From Gemmatimonadota bacterium (GTDB lineage Bacteria > JAAXHH01), in NCBI GenBank assembly GCA_009841265.1, contig VXMB01000007.1, positions 536,173 through 600,172 on the forward strand: a stretch of 64,000 bases of DNA. The letters run 5' to 3'. Both the position numbers and the translations under genes were made by a program. Below, one piece after another: positions 25,092 through 33,673 of this stretch. Positions within the stretch are counted from its first letter, which is position 1, and every line of letters begins with the position of its first letter. Below the pieces are notes generated by a model. It was not told the DNA's origin, searched no databases, and worked only from the letters and a program-made list of their open reading frames with translations.

Positions 25092-26008
25092 TCCCTTTTC
25101 TGCCGCTCCGACCAGGCCTCACCCTCGCCGTAACTTTCGAAGATATCCTTCAACAGCACTTCCAGCGCGGGGCTGAAGTACCGTCCGCGCCGCCAGGCCA
25201 CGCCGATATCCCGGCTGAATTCGAAGCCCTCGACGGCAACCTCGCGAAGCGTTCCGGCCGCAATGGACTCCTGAACCGTCAGTGAAGGCAGGAAGGAAAT
25301 CCCCACGCCCGCCTCCACGAGTTTTCGCATGGCCTCCGGGCTGCGCATTTCCATGACGACGCGCGGCGACACGCCCACCTCGGTGAATCGTTCGTCCACG
25401 ATCCGCCGCGACACGGAATCCTCGTGGAAGAGGATCAGCGGCTGTTCCGCCACCTCCGTCAGCGCGACCGACTTCCGGCCGGCGAAGGGATGGCCGCCGC
25501 CGACCACGAGCGGCATGGCATCGTGGTAGATGGACATGGTTTCGATCCGGGGGTGGGTATAAGGCAAAGTGATCAGGGCGAACTCCGACCGGTTGGCCAG
25601 GAGTTCCTCCACCAGGTACTGGGAGGGCGAGACGTGCACGGACAGTTCCAACTCCGGATACCGTTCCACGTAGCGCTTGAGGATGTCGGTGAGCAGGTAG
25701 GTCACCGCGGCGTCGGTGGCGCCGAAGGCGAAGCCCTCGCCCGGCAGCACGTCCCCGCTGGCCAGGCGATTCTCCGCCTCCTCGGCCAGATCCTGGATGC
25801 GCACGGCGTAGTCCACCAGCGCCCGGCCTTCCATGGTCAGTGAAACGTGGCGGCTTCCCCGGTTGAACAGCTTCACGCCCAGCGTCTCTTCCAGTTCCCG
25901 CACGCCGTTGCTCACCGTGGGCTGCGTCACGTGCATGTCCCGCGCCGCCCGGGAGAAACTCTCGCGCCGCGCGACGGCAAGGAAGTATTGCAGGTAGTAC
26001 AGGTTCAT
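25082..26008 (-). CDS. LysR-type transcriptional regulator
   Basis: A 308-residue LTTR. The N-terminal helix-turn-helix is ESFSRAARDMHVTQPTVSNG, followed by ELEETLGVKLFNRGSRHVSL. The effector domain (from residue ~90) begins GFAFGATDAAVTYLLTDILK. The HTH resembles the CbbR/CysB branch; the effector is unknown. The inositol-phosphate synthase gene is divergent, 215 bases away, and may be a target. The intervening DNA has a doubled CTATAGATAA motif directly upstream of the start. Confidence 0.9.
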   Translation of the reverse strand: MNLYYLQYFLAVARRESFSRAARDMHVTQPTVSNGVRELEETLGVKLFNRGSRHVSLTMEGRALVDYAVRIQDLAEEAENRLASGDVLPGEGFAFGATDAAVTYLLTDILKRYVERYPELELSVHVSPSQYLVEELLANRSEFALITLPYTHPRIETMSIYHDAMPLVVGGGHPFAGRKSVALTEVAEQPLILFHEDSVSRRIVDERFTEVGVSPRVVMEMRSPEAMRKLVEAGVGISFLPSLTVQESIAAGTLREVAVEGFEFSRDIGVAWRRGRYFSPALEVLLKDIFESYGEGEAWSERQKRDQS

Positions 26009-26025
26009 GGCGTTTGCTCCTTTAG

Positions 26026-26048
26026 CTATAGATAACGTCTATAGATAA
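26026..26048. promoter_or_regulatory. Doubled CTATAGATAA motif upstream of the LysR gene
   Basis: CTATAGATAA at 26026-26035 and again at 26039-26048, 13 bases apart, 18 to 40 bases before the LysR start, in an AT-rich patch. Each copy carries an ATA-TAT character typical of LysR sites, so autoregulation is plausible. The rest of the 26049-26223 gap has only the short repeats listed next. Confidence 0.4.
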
Positions 26049-26153
26049 TATAACAATTATTTATTTGAGTTATATGAAAATTGGGCTTTCTTATTGCGAT
26101 AGATGTTTACGAGGTCCCATTGAGCATTTCATTCATTCTTCAATACTCCGGGA

Positions 26154-26193
26154 GCGCGTGACGCGGTGCGCGTGACAGGTGCGCGTGACGCGG
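26154..26193. repeat. 13-14-base GC-rich tandem repeat
   Basis: GCGCGTGAC is repeated three times (26154, 26168, 26181) with variable CGCGGT or AGGT ends, immediately before the inositol-phosphate synthase gene. Confidence 0.7.
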
Positions 26194-26223
26194 GCCCGGC
26201 GAAGGAAGGAAAGCGGGGAAAAC

Positions 26224-27378
26224 ATGAGCAGCAAAGTCAGAGTGGCCATCGTCGGCGTGGGTAACTGCGCCTCGTCCCTGGTGCAGGGCGTGGAGTACTA
26301 CCGCAGCGCCGCGCAGGACGAGTTTATTCCGGGCCTGATGCACGCCAACCTGGGCGGTTACCACATCAGCGACGTGGAGTTCTCGGCCGCCTTCGACGTG
26401 GGCGCGGACAAGGTGGGCAAGGACCTCAGCGAGGCCATTTTCGCCCATCCGAACAACACGGTGAAGTTCGCCGACGTGCCGAACCTGGGCGTGCCGGTGC
26501 AGCGGGGCATGACCCACGACGGGCTCGGCAAGTATCTCAGCGAGGTCATCGAGAAAGACGCGGGCGACACTGTCGACGTGGTCGAGGTGCTCAAGGACAC
26601 GAAGACGGACGTGGTGGTGAGCTATCTGCCCGTGGGCAGCGAGGAAGCCACGAAGTGGTACGTGGAGCAGATCCTGCAGGCCGGCTGCGGCTTCGTGAAC
26701 TGCGTCCCGGTCTTCATCGCGAGCACGGGCCACTGGCCGGAGCGGTTCCGCAAGCACGGCCTGCCCATCATCGGCGACGACATCAAGTCCCAGGTGGGTG
26801 CCACGATTACCCACCGCGTGCTGACCCGCCTGTTCGCGGACCGCGGCGTCAAGGTCCTGCGCTCCTATCAGCTCAACTTCGGCGGCAATACCGATTTCTA
26901 CAACATGCTGGAGCGTTCGCGGCTCGAATCCAAGAAAATCAGCAAGACCAACGCGGTGACGTCCCAGCTCAGTTACGACATGGGCGAGGACAACATCCAC
27001 GTCGGTCCCAGCGATCACGTGCCGTGGCTCGAAGACCGCAAGTGGTGCCACATTCGCATGGAAGGCGAGACCTTCGGCGGCGTGCCGCTGAACCTCGAGC
27101 TGAAGCTGGAAGTCTGGGATTCGCCCAACTCGGCCGGCGTCGTCATCGACGCGGTGCGGTGCTGCAAGCTGGCCCTGGACAACGGCCTCAGCGGTCCCCA
27201 GCTCGGCCCTTCGTCCTACTTCATGAAGTCCCCGCCCGAGCAGTACGCCGACGACGTGTGCCGGCGCCTGGTGGAGGAGTTCATCGAGGAGTACGGCAAG
27301 CAGACGGACCGTCCCGCGGAAGTTCCCGCGGAGACCCCCGCGGAAGTGCCGGTCGAAGAACCTGTTCTCGGCAGCTGA
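26224..27378 (+). CDS. ino1: Myo-inositol-1-phosphate synthase
   Basis: A 384-residue enzyme of the actinobacterial/archaeal type, converting glucose-6-phosphate to inositol-1-phosphate with NAD. The NAD motif is [17 protein letters not shown] at the N-terminus; [20 protein letters not shown] and [12 protein letters not shown] are the family's core blocks, with the active-site Lys in [14 protein letters not shown] and in the C-terminal [13 protein letters not shown] 26224 follows GGGGAAAAC. The tail after residue 365 is Pro/Glu-rich ([16 protein letters not shown]). Cotranscribed with the unknown gene 16 bases downstream. The product is a precursor of inositol lipids or osmolytes. Confidence 0.93.
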   Translation: MSSKVRVAIVGVGNCASSLVQGVEYYRSAAQDEFIPGLMHANLGGYHISDVEFSAAFDVGADKVGKDLSEAIFAHPNNTVKFADVPNLGVPVQRGMTHDGLGKYLSEVIEKDAGDTVDVVEVLKDTKTDVVVSYLPVGSEEATKWYVEQILQAGCGFVNCVPVFIASTGHWPERFRKHGLPIIGDDIKSQVGATITHRVLTRLFADRGVKVLRSYQLNFGGNTDFYNMLERSRLESKKISKTNAVTSQLSYDMGEDNIHVGPSDHVPWLEDRKWCHIRMEGETFGGVPLNLELKLEVWDSPNSAGVVIDAVRCCKLALDNGLSGPQLGPSSYFMKSPPEQYADDVCRRLVEEFIEEYGKQTDRPAEVPAETPAEVPVEEPVLGS

Positions 27379-27394
27379 AGGAGACCAGGGACTC

Positions 27395-28591
27395 ATGGCC
27401 AAGCGCCTTCGCGTCGCCGCCATCTGCACGATCTACTTCCCCGGCGCCCACGCGGACGTCATCGTCTCCAAGTTCCTGAAGGGCTGGTCGGTCGACGAGG
27501 GATACTTCGCCCCCGAAGTGGACGTCGTATCCATCTACATCGACCATGTCCTCGAGAACGACATCGGCCTGCAGCTAGCCGAGAAGTTCGGGGTACCTGT
27601 CTACCCGAGCATCCGCCGCGCGCTGCACGCGGGCGGCGACAGCCTCGGGGTGGACGCGGTGCTGCTCATCGGAGAGCACGGAGACTACCCGTGGAACGAG
27701 CGGGGCCGCCACATGTATCCGCGGCGGTACTTCTTCGAGCAGATCGCCGGCGTCTTCGCCGAGAGCGGGCGCTCCGTGCCCGTGTTCAGCGACAAGCATC
27801 TCGCCTACGACTACCGGGACGCCCAGTGGATGTGGAACCGGGCGGAGGAACTGGACATTCCCCTGATGGCCGGCTCCTCCCTGCCCCTGGCCTGGCGCGA
27901 TCCCTGGATCGAGTACGACCTGGAAACCAACGTCGAAGAAGCGCTCACCGTGGGGTTCGGCGGGATCGAATCCTATGGCTACCACACCCTGGAGGCGCTG
28001 CAGTGCATGGTCGAGCGGCGCATCGGCGGGGAGACGGGCGTGGCTTCGGTGCAGTGTCTGGAAGGCGATGAAATGTGGCGGGCCTGCGAGGAGGGCCTGT
28101 GGTCGCGGGACCTGATGGATGCGGCCCTCGACGCCATACCCGGCAAGCCCGAAGGATCGGCGCGGGATCACGCGAAAGATCCGGCGGTCTTCCTGGTGGA
28201 ACGTAAAGACGGATTACGGACGACGACCCTCATGCTCGGCGGCTACATCGAGACCTGGGCCTATGCCGCCCGAGTCGACGGCAGCGTGCACGGGGCCGTC
28301 TTCAACCTGGTCCGCGAGGGCAACCACGCCCACTTCGGCTACCTGTGCGCCAACATCCAGCGGTTCTTCCTGACAGGCGCCGCGCCGTACCCGCCCGAGC
28401 GAACGCTGCTGGTCACGGGCATCGTCGACGCCGTGATGAACAGCCGGTACGAGGGTCACCGCCGGATCGACACCCCGTGGCTCGACGTCGCGTATAAATC
28501 CTACGAGGAAATGCCTTACCGGCCCGTCGCCTCCCAGCCGGAGGGCGGCAGCGTGGACCCCGAAGCGCCGGACATCACGGGCCGGGTGTGA
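27395..28591 (+). CDS. Unknown 398-residue protein paired with inositol-phosphate synthase
   Basis: No family recognised with confidence. The N-terminal half looks like a Rossmann or periplasmic-binding-like alpha/beta domain (RVAAICTIYFPGAHADVIV, DAVLLIGEHGDYPWNERG, VPVFSDKHLAYDYRDAQWMW). The C-terminal half is a beta-rich domain (FLVERKDGLRTTTLML, VFNLVREGNHAHFGYLCANI, LLVTGIVDAVMNSRYEGHR) like the second domain of Gfo/Idh proteins. The 16-base gap after the inositol-phosphate synthase gene and the shared strand argue for one operon and a role in inositol or polyol metabolism (inference). Soluble, no signal peptide. Confidence 0.75.
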   Translation: MAKRLRVAAICTIYFPGAHADVIVSKFLKGWSVDEGYFAPEVDVVSIYIDHVLENDIGLQLAEKFGVPVYPSIRRALHAGGDSLGVDAVLLIGEHGDYPWNERGRHMYPRRYFFEQIAGVFAESGRSVPVFSDKHLAYDYRDAQWMWNRAEELDIPLMAGSSLPLAWRDPWIEYDLETNVEEALTVGFGGIESYGYHTLEALQCMVERRIGGETGVASVQCLEGDEMWRACEEGLWSRDLMDAALDAIPGKPEGSARDHAKDPAVFLVERKDGLRTTTLMLGGYIETWAYAARVDGSVHGAVFNLVREGNHAHFGYLCANIQRFFLTGAAPYPPERTLLVTGIVDAVMNSRYEGHRRIDTPWLDVAYKSYEEMPYRPVASQPEGGSVDPEAPDITGRV

Positions 28592-28658
28592 GTTTGAGGG
28601 AAAAGGAATTGTTCTGAAAACCAGGCACCTTTCCATTCTTAAGCCAAAAGAAGTCTGA

Positions 28659-29729
28659 ATGTTACGATTATTCGTGTTATTTTCGTTGGTTTTGTTTACG
28701 CCGCCTGCACACGGCCAATCCGTAACCGTGGTCAGCTATGGCGGGTCGTTCGCCCAGGCCAGTGAGAAAGCCATCCACAGTCGCTTCGAGGTCGAGTCCG
28801 GTATAAGTGTAGACATGGACCATTTCAACGGTGGATTGGCCCAGGTACGCTCGCAGGTCGAGATCGGTAAAGTGTATTGGGATGTCGTCGATTTCGAAAT
28901 GGCCGAGCTGGTTCGTGCCTGTGACGAAGGTTTGATCGTGCCGATAGAAACCGAACGCTTCTCACCAGGGTCCGATGGTACGCCCGCACACAAGGATTTC
29001 GATTCGGGAACGATTACCGAATGCGGTGTGGGCAAGTTGTATTTCTCTACGGTGTTCGCGTACAACGAAAAGAACATCGGTGACAGAAAGCCCAAAACGA
29101 TCAGAGACTTTTTCGACATGGCTGGATTTCCGGGTCGAAGGGGCTTGCGACGCGTGCCGCAAGGAAACTTCGAATTTGCGCTAATGGCCGACGGAGTACG
29201 TGTCGAAGAAGTATACGCCGTCCTGGACACGGAAACGGGCGTAGACCGAGCGTTTGAAAAACTGGATACCATCAAAGAACACGTCGTATGGTGGGAAACC
29301 GGCGCACAGCCGCCTCAATTGCTGGCCGACGGCGAAGTGGCTATGACTACGGCTTACAACGGCCGTATCTTCAACGCCCAGGCGCTGGAAGGTCAACCGT
29401 TCGTAATCGTCTGGGACGGACAGATACTGAAGATGGGCGCCTACGGCATCGTAGAAGGCACACAGAACCTCGAAGCCGCACATCGTTTCGTGGACTTTGC
29501 TACATCGGCCCGGTCGATGGCGGAATTGACCAGGTACATTGCGTACAGTCCTACACGCCGATCGGCCATGCAGCTCATCAGTGTACACGCCGAAACTGGT
29601 GTGGAAATGATGCCGCACTTGCCGACCGGTCCGCAAAACATGGCACGTGCCCTGCATAACAACTGGCAGTGGTGGAGCGACAACGGAGAGGAAATCAACG
29701 AGCGTTTCAGCACATGGTTGACAAAATAG
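28659..29729 (+). CDS. PotD-like ABC transporter periplasmic binding protein (paralogue 3)
   Basis: A 356-residue paralogue of the receptors at 1958, 3094 and 44081. A signal peptide (MLRLFVLFSLVLFTPPAHG) is followed by SVTVVSYGGSFAQASEKAI. It keeps FNGGLAQVRSQVEIGKVYW and the terminal NERFSTWL, but ends TK where the others end AR, and lacks their early Cys (QASEKA against RACEKG). It is the most divergent of the four, AT-richer in codon choice, and an orphan receptor with no permease beside it. Confidence 0.87.
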   Translation: MLRLFVLFSLVLFTPPAHGQSVTVVSYGGSFAQASEKAIHSRFEVESGISVDMDHFNGGLAQVRSQVEIGKVYWDVVDFEMAELVRACDEGLIVPIETERFSPGSDGTPAHKDFDSGTITECGVGKLYFSTVFAYNEKNIGDRKPKTIRDFFDMAGFPGRRGLRRVPQGNFEFALMADGVRVEEVYAVLDTETGVDRAFEKLDTIKEHVVWWETGAQPPQLLADGEVAMTTAYNGRIFNAQALEGQPFVIVWDGQILKMGAYGIVEGTQNLEAAHRFVDFATSARSMAELTRYIAYSPTRRSAMQLISVHAETGVEMMPHLPTGPQNMARALHNNWQWWSDNGEEINERFSTWLTK

Positions 29730-29798
29730 AAACGGGTACGCTTTAATGTCTTTCTATGAGCGGCATTCAACCATGTGTAATCCGCCCCAATAAACCTC

Positions 29799-30197
29799 AT
29801 GAACATCGAACCCCGACAGAAGCAGTTCGACTTCGACGGCCCCGAGTCCATCAAGCCCGAGGTCCTGGAGACCTTCCCCTACGAGTCCAAGGGCGATCCC
29901 CTCGACGTAGATATCGATACGGACGAGTTTACGGCGGTCTGCCCCTGGACGGGGCTGCCGGATTTCGGTGAGGTGATCGTGTCCTACGTGCCGGACGAGC
30001 AGGTCCTCGAACTGCGTTCCTACAAGTTCTACCTACTCTCCTACCGGAACGTCGGCATGGTGCAGGAGCACGTAACGCGCCGGATCCTCGACGACCTCGT
30101 CGCCGCCGTACGGCCGGTCCGCATGACGGTCAGCACCGACTACCGGGTCCGGGGCGGCATCCACACGACCTGCACGGCGGAGTACGAGAAGGAATAG
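29799..30197 (+). CDS. queF: 7-cyano-7-deazaguanine reductase QueF (short type)
   Basis: A 132-residue enzyme reducing preQ0 to preQ1 with NADPH in queuosine synthesis. FTAVCPWTGLPDFGEV contains the catalytic Cys48 and Asp55; ELRSYKFYLLSYRN is the QueF signature; MVQEHVTRRI holds the substrate Glu/His. The length matches the unimodular YkvM type. No other que gene is in view, and no preQ1 riboswitch is recognisable in the 70-base leader. Confidence 0.94.
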   Translation: MNIEPRQKQFDFDGPESIKPEVLETFPYESKGDPLDVDIDTDEFTAVCPWTGLPDFGEVIVSYVPDEQVLELRSYKFYLLSYRNVGMVQEHVTRRILDDLVAAVRPVRMTVSTDYRVRGGIHTTCTAEYEKE

Positions 30198-30210
30198 GTC
30201 CGGCCGGTTT

Positions 30211-30624
30211 TCAGCAGTGTTCGTTGAACGCCAGCATGAGCCGCTGGGCCACGTCGAGCGCCGTGCGGCCCTCGATGTCATGGCGTTCCAGCATGAACGC
30301 CACCTGGCCGTCCTTCATCAGCGCGATCTGCGGCGATGACGGAAAATACCCCTTGAAGTAATCCCGCGCCTTGCTCGTGGCTTCCAGGTCCATGCCGGCG
30401 AAGACCGTGGTAATCCGGTCCGGCTTCTTCTTGTTCTGCAGGGCCATGGCGACGCCCGGCCGGGCATTGGCCGCCGCGCAGCCGCAGACGGAATTGACCA
30501 CGACCAGCGCCGTACCTTCGTGCTCCTCCAACAGCGCGTCCACCTCGTCGGCGGTCTTCAATTCTTCTACGCCCAGGTCCGTCAGTTCCCGGCGCATGGG
30601 TTCAACGAGTACGGGATCGTACAT
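30211..30624 (-). CDS. Bacilliredoxin BrxA/BrxB family
   Basis: A 137-residue protein starting at ATG 30624, with GGAGG nine bases before it. The redox motif is VVNSVCGCAAANARPG (Cys47-Gly-Cys49), the C-G-C that defines bacilliredoxins; the FPSSPQIALMKDGQ loop is the cis-Pro region. It removes bacillithiol from mixed disulfides; the oxidised bacillithiol is then recycled by YpdA, a homologue of which is at 13.1-14.1 kb. It is convergent with queF, with a 13-base gap and no terminator. Confidence 0.88.
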   Translation of the reverse strand: MYDPVLVEPMRRELTDLGVEELKTADEVDALLEEHEGTALVVVNSVCGCAAANARPGVAMALQNKKKPDRITTVFAGMDLEATSKARDYFKGYFPSSPQIALMKDGQVAFMLERHDIEGRTALDVAQRLMLAFNEHC

Positions 30625-30734
30625 GTTGTAGTGCCTCCACGGGTTTTGATGAGCGTCACGATCATTCAGGCGATGATCGTATATTATACCTGCGCGACCC
30701 ACGATTCAATTCAATTTACTATTAAATGTTAACT

Positions 30735-30845
30735 TTCGCGGCATCCGGGCGGGCGTCCCGCGGCGTCCTCCGGGCGTCCCGCGGCGGCCGCCGGGCATCC
30801 CCTCGGCAGCCCGTGGTGTCCCGTGGCGTCCCCCGGGCGTCCCCT
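30735..30845. repeat. GC-rich degenerate tandem repeat
   Basis: About seven imperfect 15-16-base units built on GGGCGTCCCGCGGCG / CGGGCATCC fill this intergenic stretch up to the stop of the sugar epimerase gene. The frames across it code only for Arg/Ser/Gly-rich repeats and are not genes. Confidence 0.7.
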
Positions 30846-31686
30846 ATGCCCGCTCAGCCTGCGACTCCTCGAAAGCGCCCTCCAGAGTGCGGTAGGCCAG
30901 GCCGGCCGCGTCGAGGGGGTCGTAATCCTCGCGCTGCTGCACCATCATGCTGACTTCCACGGTAATGTAATCGTCGTATCCCGCCGCCTGCATGGCGTCC
31001 AGATACTCTACGTAGTCGAAATCACCCTCGCCGGGGATCAGGAACTCGAAGTCCGGGGCCCGGCCCCGCTGGTCCTTCACGTGGGTGTGCACGGTGTGGG
31101 GCGCCAGGGCCGCCACGCTTTCCGCCGTGGGCACGCCGGCCACGTCGAAGTGGCTGATGTCGTAATTGAGCTTCAGGTACTCGGAATCGATCTGATCAAG
31201 CAGCCAAAGGGTTCGCTCCACGTCGCAGAGGCAGCAGCCGATGTGGGGCTCCATAGCGATGACCACGCCGTGGCGGGCGCCATGATCCACGAGATCGCCC
31301 GTCTCGTTCAGCAGCCGGTCCCGCACGTCGGTCCAGTCCTCTGGCCGGCCGCCGGGCGTGGTGTCCAGGCAGGGCACGAGATGGTCCATGGTCAGGTCCG
31401 CGCAGAGTTCCACGGTATCCTTGAGCCGTTTCATGTTGGCGGCGTGCAGGCGCACGTCGGGTTCGAGGAGGCTGGTGTGCCCGGCGATGGCGGGCATCTC
31501 CACGCCGTGCTTTGCGAAGAGGCCGCGGATCCGGCGGCGTTCCTCGGCGTCGAGCGTGCCCAGTTCCGTGACATAGCCCGGGATGACGGTGATTTCGATG
31601 CCGTCGTATCCCAGGGACGCCAGGTGGGGCACCGCCTCGTCCAATTCGACGGCCGGCATGCCCCAGGTGGAATAGCCGAGTTTCAT
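30844..31686 (-). CDS. Sugar phosphate isomerase/epimerase (xylose-isomerase-like TIM barrel)
   Basis: A 280-residue TIM barrel. It opens KLGYSTWGMPAVELDEAVPH with the pattern of AP-endonuclease-2-type epimerases. Metal ligands are in VIAMEPHIGCCLCD (Glu), LKLNYDISHFDVAG (Asp and His), HTVHTHVKDQRG (His) and YITVEVSMM (Glu). Acts on a ketose or keto-acid sugar derivative. It is 72 bases downstream of a Gfo/Idh oxidoreductase on the same strand, the pairing usual in inositol or rare-sugar catabolism. Confidence 0.85.
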   Translation of the reverse strand: MKLGYSTWGMPAVELDEAVPHLASLGYDGIEITVIPGYVTELGTLDAEERRRIRGLFAKHGVEMPAIAGHTSLLEPDVRLHAANMKRLKDTVELCADLTMDHLVPCLDTTPGGRPEDWTDVRDRLLNETGDLVDHGARHGVVIAMEPHIGCCLCDVERTLWLLDQIDSEYLKLNYDISHFDVAGVPTAESVAALAPHTVHTHVKDQRGRAPDFEFLIPGEGDFDYVEYLDAMQAAGYDDYITVEVSMMVQQREDYDPLDAAGLAYRTLEGAFEESQAERA

Positions 31687-31758
31687 AAATCTCCGTCCCT
31701 GCGACCGCAATGCCGGCCGGCCATGCTGTGACTCATCGCCGCCTCGGGCGTCTCTACT

Positions 31759-33027
31759 TCAGATGCCCAGGCTGTCGTTGATTTCCTGCTGGTAGCCGTT
31801 GGTCTCGTCCGCCATGATCTCGTCCATGGTGACGGCCCTGCCCGCCTGTCCTGATTCCATGATGCCGTAGGAGACGGCGACCGAGCGCATGCCCATGTAT
31901 CCGTCGACCTCTGGCTGGCGGCCTTCATCGATGGCTTCCGCGAAATCGGCGTACTCGATGGCGATGATCTTGCGGTCCGTTTCCGGGAAGGGGAAACTGT
32001 ATTTCCACATGCGCTCGCCACCGAACAGCGCCGCGGTCGCCTCGTCCAGGGCGAAGTCCGGTACGAGGTCCAGGAGCGCGTCTCCCTCGATGGTCTTGCC
32101 TTCCAGGGCAATGGAAAACGGCTGGCCGGAACGGTCGCCGGGCAGTTCCATCGCCCCGGATGAACCGTATATGCCCCGGTGCCAGAACCCCTTGCCGAAG
32201 GTCGCGTGCTCTTCCAGGTACTGGCAGACCGCGCCGCTTTGGAAGGTCAGCGTGGCATATGCCGCGTCTTCGGCGGTCACCTCGAATTCCGCGGGCATCT
32301 CCGCCTGCCAGTGCTCGTAGACCCCCGCCGGCGAGTTGCGGGAAGCCGTCGCGGGATCTTTGCCCGCCATGTCGTTGTAGCGGATCTTCTCATGGAGCCG
32401 CGTCTGGGCGTAGATGTCCGACACCGGACCCATGAAGTACTCCAGAATGTCCGCGAAGTGAACGCCCACGTCGAGCAGCAGGCCGCTGACGTTCTTCAGG
32501 TGCCGCCACACCGTAATCAGCATCTTGTTGCTGCCGCCGGCCGTGTTATGGACCATGTAGCGGGGCGCGCCGATTACGCCGGCGTCCAGCAGGGCCTTGG
32601 CGAGACGGTTTACCGGATCGCGGCGGTAGTTCTCGGCGACCGACAGGATGCGCCCGGCCCCGTCCGTGGCTTCGCGCATGAGGCGGCAGGCGCGGACCGT
32701 GAGACCCATGGGCTTCTCTGTCATCACGTCCCATCCCCTGGACGCCGCGTCGGCGCACACGGTGTGATGGAAACGCGGATCGGTGCAGATGTCGACGGCC
32801 TGCAGGTCGCCGGCGTCCACCTCGTCCAGGCTCGCGACCACCGCGGGACGGATGCCGAAATGGTCTTCGACGTGACCGGCCAGGGATTCGGCGTTCTCCG
32901 TCTTCGGGTCGCAGGCCACCACGGGTTCGAACCGGCAGAGGCCCGTACGGTGCAATTCGGCCAGGCCGTAGAGGTGCCGGTGCCCCATGCCGCCGCAGCC
33001 CACCAGTCCCAGTCTGATCTTTGACAT
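31759..33027 (-). CDS. Gfo/Idh/MocA family oxidoreductase
   Basis: A 422-residue NAD(P)-dependent oxidoreductase. The Rossmann motif is RLGLVGCGGMGHRHLYGLAE, and the catalytic-Lys motif is VMTEKPMGLTVRACRLM. The C-terminal domain includes DVGVHFADILEYFMGPVSDI with the second catalytic His/Asp pair. It is somewhat longer than usual because of an insertion around residues 240-330. It probably forms one unit with the epimerase gene downstream. Substrate: a polyol or sugar, not deducible. Confidence 0.88.
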   Translation of the reverse strand: MSKIRLGLVGCGGMGHRHLYGLAELHRTGLCRFEPVVACDPKTENAESLAGHVEDHFGIRPAVVASLDEVDAGDLQAVDICTDPRFHHTVCADAASRGWDVMTEKPMGLTVRACRLMREATDGAGRILSVAENYRRDPVNRLAKALLDAGVIGAPRYMVHNTAGGSNKMLITVWRHLKNVSGLLLDVGVHFADILEYFMGPVSDIYAQTRLHEKIRYNDMAGKDPATASRNSPAGVYEHWQAEMPAEFEVTAEDAAYATLTFQSGAVCQYLEEHATFGKGFWHRGIYGSSGAMELPGDRSGQPFSIALEGKTIEGDALLDLVPDFALDEATAALFGGERMWKYSFPFPETDRKIIAIEYADFAEAIDEGRQPEVDGYMGMRSVAVSYGIMESGQAGRAVTMDEIMADETNGYQQEINDSLGI

Positions 33028-33310
33028 AATTACTCCAATATGTCTTATCGTCAGTTTGAATGAGGAAACGCGGTGATTCGTACCTTAGCGGGTCAATCGC
33101 AACGACTTTTGAAACGACTTATAATATCGTTCGGATCGCGTGCTGTCAAGGCTCCGGAGAAGGCGAAAACCCGCCGGTCCGGCGTATTCCCCGCTTGTTT
33201 TTCATGGTCGTATTTATTATATTGGACCGTTATCCGAAACCCGGCGACGCGTTTCGCCGGCCGGGTCGCGTAAGAAGCCAAAAGAATTTGTATAAAAGGA
33301 TAAGGAAACC

Positions 33311-33619
33311 ATGCTGAGACTGATCATTGCCGCGGCCGCGACGGCGGCGCTCACCGCCTTCACCTGGCAAAAGCGCAGACTGATCCGGGCGATGGCGGAA
33401 GAACTGCTCGACAAGGGCATCGAACTGACCGTCAACAACCGGTTCTGGCCCTCGAAGTCCGGTACGGATCTGGACGTGCCGATCGTTTACGTCACCGATG
33501 GCGGCTCGAAGTATCACCGGTCCGACTGCCGCTTCCTGAACGGCAATGCCAGGGCCATAGCCGTCGACAAGGCGGAGGAAGAATACGCCCCCTGCGGAAC
33601 CTGCTGGCCCGCAGCATAA
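33311..33619 (+). CDS. Small membrane protein with a zinc-finger-like Cys/His tail
   Basis: A 102-residue protein with ATG 33311 preceded by AAGGA. The N-terminal hydrophobic segment (LRLIIAAAATAALTAFTW) is followed by a charged helix and then VYVTDGGSKYHRSDCRFLNG and EYAPCGTCWP. The H-x3-C...C-x2-C pattern is found at the end of many secreted or nuclease-like bacterial proteins and may bind zinc; here it is on its own. Function unknown. The 283-base gap before it (33028-33310) holds a TATAAT at 33120-33125 with a weak -35 (TCGCAA, 17-base spacer), and no gene. Confidence 0.7.
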   Translation: MLRLIIAAAATAALTAFTWQKRRLIRAMAEELLDKGIELTVNNRFWPSKSGTDLDVPIVYVTDGGSKYHRSDCRFLNGNARAIAVDKAEEEYAPCGTCWPAA

Positions 33620-33673
33620 AACTCACAGAACTGCCGGCCGAGAGTCCTCCGCAGTCCGGTGCCCGGTCGGCCC

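Noticed and set aside
26140..27429. Long minus-strand frame over inositol-phosphate synthase
   Set aside because: His/Val/Leu-rich shadow composition without motifs; the plus-strand gene is certain.
29730..29798. preQ1 riboswitch before queF
   Set aside because: The leader has no C-rich loop/A-rich tail pseudoknot pattern.
30726..30953. Arg/Ser/Gly-rich plus-strand frame
   Set aside because: It is a translation of a GC-rich tandem repeat and then runs antisense into the epimerase gene.
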